A model generated the notes under the pieces. That model did not search any database. It had not been told where the DNA came from and worked only from the letters and a program-made list of their open reading frames with translations. The translations under genes and the position numbers were made by a program. From assembly GCA_947503835.1 (NCBI GenBank), contig CANNFM010000004.1, forward strand, positions 62,001-126,000: a stretch of 64,000 nucleotides of DNA. Reading direction: 5' to 3'. Below are positions 42,034 to 53,200 of the stretch, in pieces (within the stretch, counting starts at the first letter, position 1; each line of letters begins with the position of its first letter). The stretch comes from an uncultured Aquimarina sp. (GTDB lineage: Bacteria; Bacteroidota; Bacteroidia; Flavobacteriales; Flavobacteriaceae).

Positions 42034-44427
42034 TTAATAGTTAAAAGTTAATCTCAGTAAAAAATTCCTACCTACATCATCGGCAAAATAACGTTGTCGA
42101 TTTAGGTAGTTTCTATAGTTTTCGTTTACTATATTATTAATCGTTAACCCCATTTTAAGGGTGTTTTGTTTCCATAATGGTAGTGCTACATCGATACTGG
42201 CATTTAATAAATGATACGCTGGGGGAGGAGTGTTAATTTCTAAAAGAACATTTTCTCCCCGGCGAACAGAGAATACATCAATATTAGGTGGAAACTCATT
42301 TTGCCTAAAATGATATTGACTTTCTAATGATGCACTCAAACCAAACCATTCTTCTTTTTGAAATGTAATTCTATTAGTAATATTTGGAGCAGGCATATTA
42401 ATTAGCGGAATATCATTGTCTGTTTCTTTTCCTTTAACAATAGAGAAACTGTGATTGGTTTTCCAGTTATGATGCCATTGCGCATATATTTTTGTATCTA
42501 ATCCAAGTAACTGTACATTGGTTTGTCGATACTCCCACACCGGAAAAGCTCCTCTATTTGATAATTCGACCCCTGTGGGTTCTAAAAGAATGTAATCATT
42601 AATAATATTTGCATACGGTGCAATTTCCCAACCCCATGTATCACTGCTTTTTTGAAGCGATAAAGAAATTTTATGGGAGGTTTCCTGATCTATTCTTAAA
42701 TCACCAAGTTCTATTCTTGCTGCAGAATGGTGTAAGCCGTCACTAAACAATTCTGATGGATTGGGAGCTCTTTGAGCCAGAGCATAATTAAATCGCAAAT
42801 TGTATACGTCCTTAAAACTATAGTTTAATCCTGCAGTGGTAGATATATTATGATACTCTAATTTGGGATTTGTTAACCATTGCGTTCCAGCATCTTCAAT
42901 AATTAGATCATTAAAATCAACATCGTACCTTCTTTCGTTCCACCTGGTTTTTTGATAAAACTTCTGAGCATCTATTTGATTAAAATCATATCGTATCCCA
43001 GCATCTATTACCATATTGTCATTAATATCATATTCGCCTGTTAAAAACATTCCTGCATCATATTTATCATAATCCGGAATCAATCGCTTTACTTCTGTTG
43101 CGGGGTCAGCAAAGTTTTCCTGGTAACGAAGCAAAACTCCAAAATCCAATACATATTCTGAGTTTGCATCAATTTTAAAATCTGATGTGATCGTATGTGT
43201 GGTAAGTTCTAAATCGATACCTGGAATTTTTCTTAACTCCTCTGATTGTCTAACATCAAATTCTAACCTTTCATTACGTTGAAAATCATATTGAGTAGTC
43301 CATTTTCCAAATTTTTCGAATCTTTTAAAATATCGCAACCGTCCTAAGTGATGTGTTACCTCTTGTCTTGGATTTTCGATATCATATGTAAAATCACGAA
43401 TAATTGCTGGTTCTTGACTGTTTATAGCATCGATAAGGTCATCTACATTACCTATATGAGATGCGGATAATACTCCTATTTTGTTATTATAAAAAGAATA
43501 ATACGCATCCCACCCATATGTAAATTTATTTACTCCAAAAGAAGCCGAAATTCCTTTTTCAAAAACTCCTGTATTAGAAAGTATATAGTCTGGGGCTTCT
43601 ACATCACCAAATCGCTTTAACGTACCTTGTGCTTTTACAAACCATCCAGTTTCATATGCTCTAATAATTTCTGATGAAATAGCGCCTCCGCGGCCATTTG
43701 ATGCTCCTGTGAGCACTGTTTTTCCCATCAAAGTATCTTTAATGGGTGCCTTACTTGGCTCCATAACAATCACCCCACCAATAGCATCACCACCATAACG
43801 TAATGCTCCAGCTCCTTTAACCACAGTAACGTTTCCTGCTGTATTTATATCAACATTAGGGGCGTGCTCATCTCCCCATTCCATATCTTGCATTCTTACT
43901 CCATTATTCATAATGAGAACACGACTTCCGTTAAGACCCTGGATAATTGGCTTTACAATCGTAGCACCTGTATTTAAAGAAGAAACTCCTGTAATTTCTC
44001 TCAAAGCATCTCCTAAAGATCCACTGCTGTATCTTTCTATTATGTTTTTATTAATCGTCTCTTCTTGAGAAGAAGATGTCTTATTTTGTTGAGCACCATC
44101 TACTTTTACTTCTTCTAACTCACTTAAGTGATGTTCTAGATAAAAGTCCTTTGATCTAACCTTTGCGATATTGATAGTAACCACCTGAGAATTGCAATCT
44201 TCGTGTGAGACTGTAAATGCATATGATATTGCACATAAATTGGTAATGGTATAGTTACCTTCTGTATCTGTAACAATCATTTGATCGTTGAATGTAATTT
44301 TAGCGCCTTTTAGAGGAACTCCATCATGAAAATCAATTACCTTACCGGTAAGGGTTTTGTCGCAATCTTGTGCTGATGAAAAAGTTACACCTAAAAGAAA
44401 CACTGTAATAAGAGTGAATCTTTTCAT
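42034..44427 (-). CDS. TonB-dependent receptor with carboxypeptidase-regulatory-like N-domain
   Basis: The 797-residue protein has a signal peptide (LITVFLLGVTFSSAQ) and a CarboxypepD_reg-like domain (about 25-100, LTGKVIDFHDGVPLKGAKI). A plug follows (about 120-225, GALRYGGDAIGGVIVM), then a 22-strand barrel ending FLLRLTFNY. It imports a large or scarce ligand using TonB energy. No SusD partner follows, which argues against glycan uptake. A His/Cys-bearing small secreted protein lies upstream and a lipoprotein downstream. I infer a metal ion or metallophore ligand, as for ZnuD-like receptors, with moderate certainty. Confidence 0.92.
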   Translation of the reverse strand: MKRFTLITVFLLGVTFSSAQDCDKTLTGKVIDFHDGVPLKGAKITFNDQMIVTDTEGNYTITNLCAISYAFTVSHEDCNSQVVTINIAKVRSKDFYLEHHLSELEEVKVDGAQQNKTSSSQEETINKNIIERYSSGSLGDALREITGVSSLNTGATIVKPIIQGLNGSRVLIMNNGVRMQDMEWGDEHAPNVDINTAGNVTVVKGAGALRYGGDAIGGVIVMEPSKAPIKDTLMGKTVLTGASNGRGGAISSEIIRAYETGWFVKAQGTLKRFGDVEAPDYILSNTGVFEKGISASFGVNKFTYGWDAYYSFYNNKIGVLSASHIGNVDDLIDAINSQEPAIIRDFTYDIENPRQEVTHHLGRLRYFKRFEKFGKWTTQYDFQRNERLEFDVRQSEELRKIPGIDLELTTHTITSDFKIDANSEYVLDFGVLLRYQENFADPATEVKRLIPDYDKYDAGMFLTGEYDINDNMVIDAGIRYDFNQIDAQKFYQKTRWNERRYDVDFNDLIIEDAGTQWLTNPKLEYHNISTTAGLNYSFKDVYNLRFNYALAQRAPNPSELFSDGLHHSAARIELGDLRIDQETSHKISLSLQKSSDTWGWEIAPYANIINDYILLEPTGVELSNRGAFPVWEYRQTNVQLLGLDTKIYAQWHHNWKTNHSFSIVKGKETDNDIPLINMPAPNITNRITFQKEEWFGLSASLESQYHFRQNEFPPNIDVFSVRRGENVLLEINTPPPAYHLLNASIDVALPLWKQNTLKMGLTINNIVNENYRNYLNRQRYFADDVGRNFLLRLTFNY

Positions 44428-44496
44428 TGAAAATAAAATAATCTAGTATAATCTAATAATACTAGTGTAAGGACGAGTTGTAAAATTAAATTGTAA

Positions 44497-44781
44497 TTAA
44501 GCCGTAGGAGGGGCTTTATTTTGAAGTGAGTAATTTATCTGAGAATCAAAATAGCTTTGCTCATAATTACTTCTAACAATATCAGCAGGAATTGAAATTA
44601 TACAGGGAGTTTTTACGATCTCTGTACCCAAAAACCCATCATCTTGTTTGTCAGAAGAAAGTAAACATATCTGGCAATCTGTATCACCAGAATCATGGCT
44701 AAACATATGTACATCTGCCAATTGTAGTATACAAAACAAGGCAAGAAATATAGAAGCTATGATATGTCGGTTTGACTTCAT
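44497..44781 (-). CDS. Small secreted His/Cys-motif protein upstream of TonB receptor
   Basis: The 94-residue protein has a signal-like helix (IIASIFLALFCILQLADVH) and a motif rich in metal ligands (HMFSHDSGDTDCQICLLSS). It ends in a Pro-rich tail. It lies 69 bp before the receptor gene on the same strand. The His-x3-His...Cys-x2-Cys set suggests metal binding, perhaps as a sensor or carrier for the receptor. I do not recognise a named family. Confidence 0.65.
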   Translation of the reverse strand: MKSNRHIIASIFLALFCILQLADVHMFSHDSGDTDCQICLLSSDKQDDGFLGTEIVKTPCIISIPADIVRSNYEQSYFDSQINYSLQNKAPPTA

Positions 44782-44838
44782 GGTAACAAATAAACAAAAA
44801 AAACGATAAAAAAGTATGTATTTAACGATTCATTGGTG

Positions 44839-45687
44839 TTAAAGTATTGCAAAATCAATTGATTTTAGGGTTGTTATTCGAAGATGCTTTGGTAATTCTT
44901 GGTTATCCCAGGGGTGTTTGGCCCCAAATACATGGTCTGCACCTTCTATTAAAAATAATTCACTTTCAGGATTCCACTGATGAAGATTTTCTGCTTCTTT
45001 TTGATTAACTGTAGGATCATCTGTGCCATGAATGATCAAATGTGGGATATCAATATGCTTTACAGCTCTAGAAATCGTTAGCCGTTCTTCATTTTCGATA
45101 AATGAAGTATAAAACTGAAAATAATGTGGCATTTGCTGCTTGGTTCTTCCGTTTTCAACAAAATAAACTTCGTCTTTTCCCCACTTTTTAAAAGCTTCTC
45201 CTTTTGGGAAACGATTTTTGTAATCTGAAACACCAGCCCAGGTAATAAGTTGGGTTACTCTACTATCTTCTGCAGCTTTAATGGTTACAATACCGCCACC
45301 ACGTGAGTGACCAATCAATACGATTTTGGTAGTATCGATCTGATCTTTAAATTCGAAATCTGCAAAAGTCACCCAATCAATAACCGTTTCGAGGTCGTCT
45401 AATTCTTTGATAAAATTATTGTTCCCAAAAGCGTCAAGATCTGGAAAATCTATAGGTTGTTCTGCGGTTCCTCCGTTATGTGAAAAATTAAATTTTATAA
45501 AGAAAAAACCAGCATTAGCAAATGCTTCTGCCACCAGATCCCAGGCACCCCAATCTTTAAACCCTTTATAACCATGACAAAAAATTACAATGGGTTTTTG
45601 TTCCTGATTTTTAGAATAAAAAACATCTGTTAGAATTGGTCTTTGATGCTTCCCTTTAAGGTTTATATTTTTATTAGAGGTGATCAT
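44839..45687 (-). CDS. Alpha/beta hydrolase
   Basis: The 282-residue protein has the nucleophile elbow GHSRGGG (serine about residue 129), an oxyanion block near PIVIFCHGYKGFKDWG and a final catalytic histidine in EGADHVFGAKHPW. An Asp in IIHGTDDPTV completes the triad. It resembles dienelactone-hydrolase or acyl-peptidase-like esterases. There is no signal peptide. It starts 2 bp after addB ends. Substrate unknown. Confidence 0.88.
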   Translation of the reverse strand: MITSNKNINLKGKHQRPILTDVFYSKNQEQKPIVIFCHGYKGFKDWGAWDLVAEAFANAGFFFIKFNFSHNGGTAEQPIDFPDLDAFGNNNFIKELDDLETVIDWVTFADFEFKDQIDTTKIVLIGHSRGGGIVTIKAAEDSRVTQLITWAGVSDYKNRFPKGEAFKKWGKDEVYFVENGRTKQQMPHYFQFYTSFIENEERLTISRAVKHIDIPHLIIHGTDDPTVNQKEAENLHQWNPESELFLIEGADHVFGAKHPWDNQELPKHLRITTLKSIDFAIL

Positions 45688-45689
45688 GG

Positions 45690-48425
45690 TTATACTTCTT
45701 TTTCGATAAACGGAGTTTCGATATTATAAATTTCGAGAATTAATTTTTTTAATTGTAGTAAATATTCATCGAATACTTCGTTGGTAATTTCATGCTTGGC
45801 TTTGCCTCTAATAGACTCTTTTGTTCCAAACTGAAGAAATCCTTCTTTGAGGTTTTTAAACGAAATGATACCCGCCCGAAGAGATGCAGAACTTCGGTTT
45901 TCATTATACTGCATATATGCATATGCTAATACTTGAATTACTTTGCTGTACTTATAATCTTCGGTAATTAGATCCCAATCCATTATAACGACATCGCTAC
46001 GGGAAACTTTCCCGGTCTTGTAATCGACTACTCTTAATTCACCGTTTAACTCATCTATGCGATCTACTTTTCCTTTGATATGAATGGGAAAATCGAGCTC
46101 GGGAATCTGTATTTGAGTTTTAAGGTTACTTTCTATGGCTAAAATCTTTAGCTGAGCTCCACTGCTTACTAATTTCTCTTCAGATTTTAGAAAATTTTGA
46201 ACATAGCGTTTAGCAACCTCAAAAATCAAAAGATTCTTGCCTTGCGTGATATCTAATGTTGAATATTCTTTTTTGAACTGATATCGAATTTCAGAATCTA
46301 TCTGACTGCTCATTTTCTTAATTACATCTATAGTTAGAAAAGTATTTTCTAATGGTTTATAGAATGTTTCTAAGGCATTATGAATTACGGTTCCTAAGGT
46401 ATTCGCAGCAATAGTTTCTTCAACCTTATCCGTTTCTTTGATGCCTAATATATATTTGTAATAGAAATCAATTGGATTTCTGATATACGTAGTTAAGGCC
46501 GATGGTGATAATCCATGAAGGCCTAGTTCTTTTAGTTTTGATAAGACATCTTCATTTTTATTAATCTGTAAGAGTTTATTTCTTAATCGCGGTACTTCAG
46601 TAGAAACAGTATATTTCTCTAGGATATGATTAGGCCGCTTGTCGATATCTAATTGTAGTAGAAATCTACTTTTTTCTCCGCCACCTACTCCTTCATTTTC
46701 AGTGTTGTAAATTAAATATACATTTTTTGCTCTTTGTATTAGGCGATAAAAATGATACGTATAGATGGCATCTTTTTCTTTATAAGTGGGTAGATCGTAT
46801 GCTCTTTTTAGGTCATAGGGGATAAAGGAGTTTATACTTTTACCCGCAGGTAAAACACCTTCATTTACTGATGATATAATAACGGTTTCAAAATCTAAAC
46901 AACGAGATTCTAACATTCCCATGAGTTGTAATCCGCTAAATGGTTCACCAGAAAAATCTAAAGTTTCGGTCATTAAAATATCTTTGTATAATCTATGTAG
47001 TGTTGCTAAATTATTTAGATATTGATAGGTGTTGTGCAGTGCGAAAAGTTTATTAAAAACAACATGAAAATGATATACATACTCTAGCTCTAATGCATTT
47101 TCTTCTTTGTCAAGACTCTGCTTAAGCAACCGTATTATCTTACTACAACTGTCTAATGCCGTAGTTGTATTTTTCCAGGTTTCAAATACTAATCTAAGGA
47201 CTTCTTTTTCTTTTTCTGTGGTATGTTCTTGTAGTTTTTCTAAAGTTAAAAAAACGCTGTTTTCTCTAGATATTGAAGTAATCAATTGGGTTGATGTGAA
47301 TCCAAGTAATCGATGGGCAGGAAGACTATTTAATATCTCTAGTACCGATTTATAATATAATCCTTTAGGGCTTGGGTTTTTATGAAGGCTAAATAGTAGT
47401 TCGAAAAAGGAGGATAGCGGTACTTCTTGTAGTGGAAGTCCCATAGTAATATTAAGCGATTCTACTGTATTGGGTAAAGAATTAAGTATGGGTTGCAATA
47501 ATGTTTCATCTGCTAATACTAAAGCCGTTTTCTGCATTTCTTCCTTGGGAATAGAGGTTAGAATTTTACCTATAAATTTAGCTTGCCCAATATTTTTAGG
47601 AACCCCAATAAGCTTTATGTTTTTTTGCTCAGAAAAATTGTCTTTAATCCATTGAAAAGGTTTCGTTTTATAATACTCCCACTTATTTTTGTATGTTCTT
47701 AAGAAGAGTGAAGCCTCATGATATGGATTGTCTATAAAAAACTGATCGGCATCCCAAAAAGCAACGCCTATACCGGCTTCTAAAAGGGATTGAAAAATTA
47801 GTTGTTCGGCATTATTTAAGGCATTAAAACCTACTAGGATGTGTTTCCTCTTTTCGGTTTTTATATAAGATTGTATATCCTCTGCTGCTTTTCTGTATAG
47901 TAGCCCTTGATATCCTATTTTTTTGCTAAGAAGTCTATTTTTAAAATTGGTATAATACTCTAGTAAGCTTTCCCAAAAAGTAATATAATTTTTGACTAGA
48001 TCGGTCTTCTCTTTTTGTAAATACCAATGATTTAGATCTTGGATGCCAGATAGGTATGCAAAAAAGGGTTTATGATCTATACAGTATCTATCGATTTCAT
48101 TAAAATCATAGATTAAAGTCTGAGCCCAATTGCTAAACGTTTCGAAATCCTCTTTTTCTAGATGAGGGTTTGTATTTAGATAGGTTTCATAAAATTCAAA
48201 TAATGTCTGAACATTGTCTACTTGTTGTAATCCTGATATTTGAGTGATAAATTCTTCTATACTAAGTATTACAGGGGCAAAAAGCGTTTGATTGGGGTAT
48301 ATTTCTAAAAGTTCTTTCTTAAGAAAAAGGCCTGCTCTTTTACTAGGTACCAGAAAAATTAGCTCGCTAATATTTTCTGCCTTATCATGTAACTCTAATA
48401 ATACCTCTTTTAGAAAACTTTTCAA
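45690..48425 (-). CDS. AddB-like PD-(D/E)XK nuclease/inactive helicase subunit
   Basis: The 911-residue protein begins with a degenerate ATPase region (ELIFLVPSKRAGLFLKKEL). It ends with a RecB-type nuclease (about 640-880) carrying LRVVDYKTGKVSRSD, the catalytic D-x-K motif. This is the plan of AddB. Together with the AddA-like protein (50222-53377) it should process double-strand breaks for RecA. Translation seems to begin at TTG 48425, since no in-frame ATG is available. An OmpA gene separates it from the partner gene, all on the same strand. A cluster of iron-sulfur cysteines is not obvious. Confidence 0.88.
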   Translation of the reverse strand: MKSFLKEVLLELHDKAENISELIFLVPSKRAGLFLKKELLEIYPNQTLFAPVILSIEEFITQISGLQQVDNVQTLFEFYETYLNTNPHLEKEDFETFSNWAQTLIYDFNEIDRYCIDHKPFFAYLSGIQDLNHWYLQKEKTDLVKNYITFWESLLEYYTNFKNRLLSKKIGYQGLLYRKAAEDIQSYIKTEKRKHILVGFNALNNAEQLIFQSLLEAGIGVAFWDADQFFIDNPYHEASLFLRTYKNKWEYYKTKPFQWIKDNFSEQKNIKLIGVPKNIGQAKFIGKILTSIPKEEMQKTALVLADETLLQPILNSLPNTVESLNITMGLPLQEVPLSSFFELLFSLHKNPSPKGLYYKSVLEILNSLPAHRLLGFTSTQLITSISRENSVFLTLEKLQEHTTEKEKEVLRLVFETWKNTTTALDSCSKIIRLLKQSLDKEENALELEYVYHFHVVFNKLFALHNTYQYLNNLATLHRLYKDILMTETLDFSGEPFSGLQLMGMLESRCLDFETVIISSVNEGVLPAGKSINSFIPYDLKRAYDLPTYKEKDAIYTYHFYRLIQRAKNVYLIYNTENEGVGGGEKSRFLLQLDIDKRPNHILEKYTVSTEVPRLRNKLLQINKNEDVLSKLKELGLHGLSPSALTTYIRNPIDFYYKYILGIKETDKVEETIAANTLGTVIHNALETFYKPLENTFLTIDVIKKMSSQIDSEIRYQFKKEYSTLDITQGKNLLIFEVAKRYVQNFLKSEEKLVSSGAQLKILAIESNLKTQIQIPELDFPIHIKGKVDRIDELNGELRVVDYKTGKVSRSDVVIMDWDLITEDYKYSKVIQVLAYAYMQYNENRSSASLRAGIISFKNLKEGFLQFGTKESIRGKAKHEITNEVFDEYLLQLKKLILEIYNIETPFIEKEV

Positions 48426-48482
48426 GCGTTTAAAATCTTATACTCATTAAAAGATAATGATTGTTTTACTTTCTAAAAATAA

Positions 48483-48511
48483 AAAACGTCCCGAGATTAT
48501 CGGGACGTTTT
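48483..48511 (-). terminator. Terminator after ompA-like gene
   Basis: AAAACGTCCCGA and TCGGGACGTTTT form a strong hairpin with T-runs on both sides. It lies 28 bp after the OmpA gene and before addB, so the two genes have separate transcripts. Confidence 0.88.
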
Positions 48512-48538
48512 TATTATTTATTGTTGTTGAGGGTTAAC

Positions 48539-49936
48539 TTATTCTTTTACTAAGTTAATCTCTACACGTCTGTTTTCAGCTCTACCCGCTCTAGTTTTGT
48601 TAGTAGCGATTGGTCTGTCTTCTCCGTAACCAACAGCAGATAATCTAAACTGATCTACACCGTTTTCAATTAAGAAAGTCTTAACAGCGTTAGCTCTTGA
48701 GTCAGATAATCTCTGGTTAAGTTTGTTACTACCAGCACTATCAGTGTGACCTTCTACAGTAAACTTAGCAGTAGGATACTCTTTTAAGATTGCGATGATA
48801 TCACCAAGTACTTTGTTAGATGCTTCTTTGATACTAGATTTACCAGAATCAAATAATACTTGAGCAGCATACTCATTAAGAGTTTTTTGTACTTCTTCAG
48901 TTACTTCAGGACAACCGTTGTTTGCAACAGTACCAGCAACGTCAGGACAGTTATCATCTTTGTCTAATACTCCGTCACCATCTTTATCTTGGTAAGGACA
49001 ACCATTGTTAGCAGCCGGTCCAGCTTCATTAGGACACTCATCTTTAGCGTCAGTGATTCCGTCACCATCAGCATCAGGACATCCATTAAGTGCTGGTAAT
49101 CCAGCTACAGTAGGACATTCATCTTTAGGATCAGCAACACCGTCACCGTCTGTATCAGGACATCCGTTAAATTCTGCAGTACCTGCAGTATCAGGACAGT
49201 CATCTTTAGCATCAGTGATTCCGTCACCATCTGTATCAGGACAACCATTGAATTCTTTTAAACCAGGAACATCTGGACACTCATCGTCTTTATCATATAT
49301 ACCATCACCATCAGTATCTTTACCTCCGAATGCGAAAGTAAGTCCTGCAGAGTGTTGGAAATGGGTAGGAGGATAGTTATTTACTTCGTAGTCTTCGAAT
49401 ACGTGCTTGTACGTAGTTTGAAGATTAAACGCAAGGTTTTCAGTCATCCAAAGGTTAATTCCTAAAGAACCATTTAATGTTCCCGTACCTACTTCGTCAA
49501 CCCAAGTATATCCACCACCAATACCTAAGTAAGGATCAAACCAACCTGTTTTAAGAACGTTTTTAAGACTGTAGCCAATTGTACCATCTGCAGCATAATA
49601 CGATAAGTCGTCAGCGGCAACTTGAGTTCCATCAGGAAGCTCTCCTGCGTTCTCTATTTTGTTAACCGACCCAGATACTGTAAAAGTAAAGCCATCTCCT
49701 ATATATCTTCCAACAGATAATTTAGAAACAGATGGAAGGATATTCCAGTGGTCATTAGCATTAAAAAATTCGTCGAAAATTTCTCCCTGAGTAATAAGGT
49801 CTCCCCCAGTAGGAAAGATGTCAACGGCATTTACGCCTATAGAAACCGCCCAAGGATTGTTTTCATCTTGTGCATTCGCTGTACTAAGTCCTAGTACAAA
49901 TAACGAAGCCGCTAAAAATCTGCTAAGATGTTTCAT
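48539..49936 (-). CDS. OmpA-family outer-membrane protein with thrombospondin type-3 repeats
   Basis: From the ATG at 49936 the protein has 465 residues: a signal peptide, an N-terminal barrel (about 25-200), then acidic Ca-binding TSP3 repeats (about 205-345, [16 protein letters not shown] and similar). A C-terminal OmpA domain that binds peptidoglycan follows ([40 protein letters not shown]). It links outer membrane to cell wall. A canonical promoter lies upstream. Codon use looks more G/C-biased than its neighbours, as expected for high expression. Confidence 0.95.
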   Translation of the reverse strand: MKHLSRFLAASLFVLGLSTANAQDENNPWAVSIGVNAVDIFPTGGDLITQGEIFDEFFNANDHWNILPSVSKLSVGRYIGDGFTFTVSGSVNKIENAGELPDGTQVAADDLSYYAADGTIGYSLKNVLKTGWFDPYLGIGGGYTWVDEVGTGTLNGSLGINLWMTENLAFNLQTTYKHVFEDYEVNNYPPTHFQHSAGLTFAFGGKDTDGDGIYDKDDECPDVPGLKEFNGCPDTDGDGITDAKDDCPDTAGTAEFNGCPDTDGDGVADPKDECPTVAGLPALNGCPDADGDGITDAKDECPNEAGPAANNGCPYQDKDGDGVLDKDDNCPDVAGTVANNGCPEVTEEVQKTLNEYAAQVLFDSGKSSIKEASNKVLGDIIAILKEYPTAKFTVEGHTDSAGSNKLNQRLSDSRANAVKTFLIENGVDQFRLSAVGYGEDRPIATNKTRAGRAENRRVEINLVKE

Positions 49937-49970
49937 ATTCAATAATTTAATTTTTAAGTGTTAATTAGAG

Positions 49971-50001
49971 CAAATGTAATATGTTAAACATAACTGTCAA
50001 A
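49971..50001 (-). promoter_or_regulatory. Canonical Bacteroidota promoter of the OmpA gene
   Basis: The minus strand reads TTTG (50001-49998), 19 bp, then TACATTTG (49978-49971), an exact match to TTTG-N19-TAnnTTTG. It is the best complete promoter in the window. Confidence 0.8.
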
Positions 50002-50221
50002 GACAAATCTAATAAAATTTTCTTAACAGGCCAGTAAATATCGCTGTTTTCAGGGGGCTTGAAGTTTTTTCCTAATGTATTTTAAGCCCAAAAAAATAGA
50101 TAATTCTGACTGCTTCAGATAAAAATTAGAGTATTTATCTCAACAATTATGGTACAATTATAAGATAAAAATACCTTTTATCCTTAAAATTCTTTTAGTA
50201 ATTGTGAAAATGATTAATTAT

Positions 50222-53200
50222 TCACATATATTTTAACGTAATATTTTCATTAAAATAAATCAGGATTTTATCTTGTATGGTATGCCCCATGTCGTTAAGA
50301 ATATCGGCATATTCTTGTACTTGTTTTGCGTGAGAAGGGCTATAACTTCCAGTCTTATAGTCTATTATGGTGGTATTGTTGTTTTTGTCAATGATTACCC
50401 TATCGGGTCTAAATAATCTTCCGTTAGAAATAATATCTCTTTCATTATATACCGTATTACCTAAAGAATAATATTGAAAAAGTTGTGGATGTTCTACAAC
50501 ACTTTTTATTTCGTTAATGAATATTTCTTTTTCTAAAACGCTAATTTCTCCGGATGTATAGGCTTCATCAATGGCTAGTTGTACATCTTTATGGGTGTAT
50601 ACTGAAGCCATAAGATCATGCATTATGTTTCCTTTTTCTATGGCACTTTTTTGTGCAGTGTCCCATAACTTGCCCGAATGTGTTATAATATGAACCTTAT
50701 ATTTTTTTGATGAATCATCAAATTGAGAAAGTTTTATACTATTTTCTTTAATGGATACCTCAGATCTTGTAGTTTCCGGTTTTATAGAATTGCCAAACAT
50801 ATATTCGGTTTTTTCTGGATCCCATTGGTCTATATGCTTTAAATAATTAATTAATTTTCCCGAAAACTTATTGGGGTTACTTTCACCTTTAGAATTTAAT
50901 TCTAATTTTGAAATTATGTATAGCTGTTCTATGGCTCTGGTTAATGCAACATATAATAGATTAAACTTGTCTAATTCTAATTGAGCTTGCTTGTTTAGCA
51001 CAATGCTTTCGGCATTATTGCCATACTCTGATATCGTCTTGTTATAATTGATAAAGACCTCTTCAAAGTCATTATAACTTTCTTTATCAATCGACAACCA
51101 TGTTTTGGGATCTATTTCTTCGTATATATCAATATTGGCATACGGATAAATTACACAAGTGTATTCTAATCCTTTGGCTTTGTGTATTGTAATGATTTGA
51201 ATAGCTTCTTCGGTATTCGGAGCAACGATACTTAGCTTTTCTTTTTTGGTATTCCAATAGGAAAGAAAGCCTATGATGTTTCCTGTGTGCTTTTGAGTGT
51301 ATCCAAATACTTCATCTAAAAAAAACTGAATATATGCCGGAGCCGTATTAGCAAGTTTAAAACTGCTGATAATATATTCTACAGCATCATAAAGTGGTTT
51401 TGTTGCTAATTCACTAAGATCGAAATCAATGCTAAACCTTTTTAATTCTAATGAAAATGTTTTCTGATCGGCAAAAATCATTTTTTGTAAGAATGAATGT
51501 TGTTCCTGAATAGAAAATCGATCTGCCAGAAAATGCAACATATTGGTTTTTGCTAGCAGGTCTTCTGGCTGTACATACCATGTGATTACATCTACAATAA
51601 ATGCTACCTCTGGGGCATTTTTAATCAAAAGGGTTTCTGACGAAATTATAGATAGCCCCTTCTCACTAAGAAAATCAGCAATCACAGCCCCTTCTTTTTG
51701 TTTTCTTACCAGAATACAAATTTCGTTTAAAAGATATCCTTTTTCTTGAAGAGTTAGGATCGTTTCATAGACTTTATGAGGGTAAACATCATGTTCTTCG
51801 GCTACATTTTTTGCATTGATAAACGATAGATTAACATATCCACCTTTTTTAGAATTCACTTCTTGTTTATTGCCAGCACGATAGAGTTCCTGATGTTTCT
51901 GGTTACTAAAATCATGAGATAAAAAAGTAAATAGATTATTATTAAACGTAACTATTTCTTCATGACTGCGATAATTTCGTGGTAGATTGAGCACTTGTTT
52001 CTGTTGTACAGAAAAAGGATTTTTATCCAAAGATAAGTTGATAAATTGTTCTGCCTTTCCGCCTCGCCATCGATAAATTGCTTGTTTTGCATCACCAACA
52101 ATGGTAAGTTGGCCTTTTTTTCCGGCTAGCGTTTCTGTAGCCATTGCATTATCAATAAGGGGTACTAAATTATTCCATTGTAATTCTGAAGTATCCTGAA
52201 ACTCATCAATAAAATAATCTCGGTATCGTTCTCCCAGCCTTTCATATATAAAAGGAGCTGGTTGATTCTGAATAGCGTTACTTATAATGGTATTAAATTC
52301 AGAAATTAATAAAATCCTTCTTTCTTTTTTGATTTCGACCAATTCTTTGTTAATCGCATTGAGCACAGAAAGCGGTGTTAGGTTTTTTATGATATTCTGA
52401 AAAAACTGTATTTGGATTATTTCTTTTTTAGTTGCTAGAAACGCCTCTTCTATTAGTGGTCTAATGGCATCTATCATCTCTTTTTTGTAATCATCCAACG
52501 TTTTATTATAAAAAGCTGTAGTTTCTATTTCTTGAGTCCATTTAGCTCTTTTGAAATCAATCTTAGTTTCTCCGTTTATTAATTTTTGAAAATGTTTAGT
52601 AATATACCCTCCTTTAAAATCACTCTCTGCAAGCCCTTTGCTATCAATCAATTCAAGAATAGTGTTTGACCTTGACATAATGGATATCTTGCTCGTAGTG
52701 ATTTTTTGAGAAATAGTGAGGTGTAACTGTTCAAAATCCTTGATACTCTTGTTAGAGAGCTTATTAACATGTTCTCTGTCATTTTCACTAAACAAAAGCT
52801 TTGCAACTTTATTTAGCTCTATAGTAATATCCCAGCTTTTATCTTCTTCGAGCTTACTAATTGCGAAATCAATAATTAGTTTAGTAATCTCCTGATCTAA
52901 ACCAATTTTTGCCACTAGGGCATCAACAGCTTCTTCGATGAGTACTTCGGTATCCATTTCGATTTCAAAATTCATAGGAATCCCTAAATCGTATGCAAAT
53001 GTTCTAATCACTCTATGTGTAAAGGTGTCTATAGTAACGATATCAAAAGAAGCATAGTTGTGTAGAATACTTTGTAGCGCCCTAAGTGCTTTTATCTTTA
53101 ATTTTGGTTCGGGTATTTTAGTCTCTACGACTAATTCATTTAATAAATCCTGATATTTTGAAGGCGTATTGGGATCGCTAATAGCGACTAAGTTCTCTAT

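Noticed and set aside
49005..49376. Plus-strand 123-residue Ser/Pro-rich ORF opposite the OmpA repeats
   Set aside because: Its repetitiveness mirrors the TSP3 repeats on the minus strand, so it is an artefact of repeat composition.
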